A stretch of DNA of 6,945 nt from Peptococcaceae bacterium UBA5356. Lineage in GTDB: Bacteria > Bacillota > Peptococcia > DRI-13 > DTU073. This document shows, piece after piece, positions 5,877-6,945 of the stretch; position 1 is the stretch's first letter; the number at the start of each line of letters is the position of its first letter. The notes below the pieces were generated by a model. The model saw only the letters and a list, made by a program, of their open reading frames with translations. It was not told the DNA's origin and searched no databases. The DNA lies in contig DHPU01000008.1 of NCBI GenBank assembly GCA_002407935.1, forward strand, positions 1,886 through 8,830, read 5' to 3'. Made by a program: the position numbers and the translations under genes.

Positions 5877-5933
5877 AATTATTAAATAGGGAATATTCAA
5901 TATACACTGTCTATTCGGAATGAGGTAATAATT

Positions 5934-5972
5934 ATGGAGGTGAAAGCCTATTGTTTTAACTTGAGCTTATAA
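5934..5972 (+). CDS. Possible 12-codon leader ORF upstream of the GH16 gene
   Basis: ATG 5934 is preceded by GAGG (5922-5925) at 8 bp spacing and encodes MEVKAYCFNLSL before TAA. It lies inside the mRNA leader of the GH16 gene, ending 35 bp before its ATG. It may be chance: no run of a single regulatory amino acid and no attenuator-like alternative hairpins were recognised. Confidence 0.25.
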   Translation: MEVKAYCFNLSL

Positions 5973-6007
5973 TTCTAAGGGATTATATTATGAGGGAGGC
6001 GTTATAT

Positions 6008-6945
6008 ATGTTTAACACGAAAACACTGGGCAATCGAGTTAGACCGCTTTTAACAGTGCTATTTTTGGTAACATTTCTAGCGTCTTTTTTTCTCATTAAT
6101 GTAGGCTTTGCTTTTGCGGCTGAATGGGATAAGCCTGGGTATACAATGACTTTTCACGATGAATTTGACGGTAATGTGCTGGATAAAACCAAATGGAACG
6201 ATTGGGATATAAATTTTGGCAACAGAGGTCCCGGTATTATTGGCGCCGATAACGGTTATGCTTATTGCCCCGAAAATGTTAGTATATTAGGGGGACATCT
6301 AAGGATAACATGTACTAGAGCCCCTATAAATGCTCCGCTTTGTGGTGGGGGGACCAAAACAGTAAATTATCGTGTTGGCGAAGTTAACACACAAAATAAA
6401 TTTCAACAAACTTATGGATGGTTTGAAGCCAGAATAAAACTTCCTAAAGCACGGGCGTTATATCCCGCATTTTGGCTTATGCCAGGCAAGGGTGTAACGA
6501 TGATTGAACAGAATGGTCCTGGAACCGGAACCGGGGCAGAGGTAGATATAATGGAATACCAGACATATTGGATGGGAAAACAAGTTACATCTTCAATTTG
6601 GTATGGTGGATATGGCGCGAATTTACAAGGCGGAGGGATAGGAAAAACCTATAGCCCAATTTCGAACATCGATGGATGGCATGTGTATGCTTTGAATTGG
6701 GAACCCGGTAAGTTGGAAATCTATGTTGATGGGGTGAAAACACAAACTTATACAGGGAAAGGAGTTCCTTCAGGTAATGAGATCGTAATATTGAGTATGG
6801 CAGAGGGTTCTTGGGGGAAATCCGTTTTAGATAGTGAACTACCGGATTCAATGCTTGTTGATTATGTCAGGGTGTATAAGAAGGGGGCTTCGACACCAAC
6901 TCTAGATCCCAAGCCGACTCCGGCTCCAGCTCCAGCTCCAGCTCC
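6008..6945 (+). CDS. Secreted GH16 family endo-beta-glycanase, 3' partial
   Basis: The start is ATG 6008, with AGGGAGG (5993-5999) 8 bp upstream; the in-frame ATG at 5990 is less likely because its own ribosome site is weak. The 312 complete visible codons begin with a signal peptide: basic n-region (KTLGNRVR), hydrophobic core ~14-36 and likely cleavage after AFA37. The catalytic domain spans ~39-291, beginning YTMTFHDEFDG and ending MLVDYVRVY, both typical of GH16. The active-site strand is EVDIME: E178 nucleophile, D180, E183 acid/base. Other family features are GWFEARIKLP, PAFWLMP, WHVYALNWEPGKLEIYVDG. GH16 enzymes cleave internal beta-1,3 or beta-1,4 linkages in glucans, galactans and related polymers; the substrate cannot be fixed here. 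After residue 292 a Thr/Pro then (Pro-Ala)n linker begins and runs off the window, implying a further C-terminal module such as a carbohydrate-binding or cell-wall-binding domain. Three cysteines (87, 102, 112) are present in the mature part. Confidence 0.93.
   Translation, partial: MFNTKTLGNRVRPLLTVLFLVTFLASFFLINVGFAFAAEWDKPGYTMTFHDEFDGNVLDKTKWNDWDINFGNRGPGIIGADNGYAYCPENVSILGGHLRITCTRAPINAPLCGGGTKTVNYRVGEVNTQNKFQQTYGWFEARIKLPKARALYPAFWLMPGKGVTMIEQNGPGTGTGAEVDIMEYQTYWMGKQVTSSIWYGGYGANLQGGGIGKTYSPISNIDGWHVYALNWEPGKLEIYVDGVKTQTYTGKGVPSGNEIVILSMAEGSWGKSVLDSELPDSMLVDYVRVYKKGASTPTLDPKPTPAPAPAPA
6918..6945 (+). repeat. (GCTCCA)n hexanucleotide tandem repeat in the linker
   Basis: At least four GCTCC(A) units run to the window edge and encode alternating Pro-Ala. 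Identical codons in tandem make the tract prone to slippage, which would change linker length in steps of two residues without a frameshift. Confidence 0.75.

Noticed and set aside
5877..6007. Cyclic-di-GMP or other known riboswitch in the GH16 leader
   Set aside because: None of the conserved core motifs I know for the common classes could be found by eye.
6585..6851. Minus-strand frame of 88 codons inside the GH16 gene
   Set aside because: It is antisense to the conserved GH16 catalytic domain, which continues off the window edge without a stop.

Overview
The window looks like accessory DNA from a Gram-positive, low-GC anaerobe-type genome, most likely Bacillota (Clostridia). The evidence is strong Shine-Dalgarno sites (AAGGAG, AAAGGAG, AGGGAGG), near-consensus sigma-A promoters, a large FN3/Ig-type secreted or surface protein, and a secreted glycoside hydrolase with a Pro/Ala linker. 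Genus cannot be fixed from sequence alone. Base composition changes across the window: the first ~1.4 kb looks GC-richer than the AT-rich stretch from ~1.4 to ~4.08 kb.

Layout. (1) Bases 1-1416 (+) are the 3' end of a large modular protein with alternating fibronectin type III and Ig-like modules. It stops at the junction where another Ig-like module would be expected, so it is probably truncated. (2) Bases ~1534-2780 hold an insertion sequence on the minus strand. Its DD35E transposase (1620-2717) is complete except for one in-frame TAG. (3) Bases 2894-3703 hold a complete type II toxin-antitoxin operon on the plus strand: a RelB/DinJ-family antitoxin overlapping a YoeB-family toxin by 8 bp. 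A perfect 20-bp inverted repeat covers its promoter region, and a hairpin terminator ends it. (4) Bases 3704-~3967 are the 3' remnant of a second IS of the same family and orientation. The two IS copies share a perfect 29-bp repeat, so the TA operon is bracketed by homologous IS ends. (5) Bases 4081-5223 (-) encode a Fic-family AMPylase-type protein with a self-inhibitory motif and a C-terminal winged helix, with its own promoter and terminator. (6) Bases ~5299-5836 are an internally deleted insertion sequence with matching terminal inverted repeats and the N-terminal remnant of an unrelated transposase. (7) Bases 5848-6945 (+) carry a consensus promoter, a ~125-nt leader with a possible 12-codon ORF, and the start of a secreted GH16 endo-glycanase. 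Its gene runs off the window in a (GCTCCA)n linker.

How they relate. I see no single new multi-gene system. The middle is a patch of mobile-element debris in which two regulatory or stress modules (RelB-YoeB and Fic) sit between two genes for extracellular proteins. The observations most worth checking are the long palindrome at the TA promoter, the IS-bracketed TA operon, the single-stop transposase, the truncation of the FN3 gene at a module boundary, and the short deleted IS directly upstream of the GH16 promoter.
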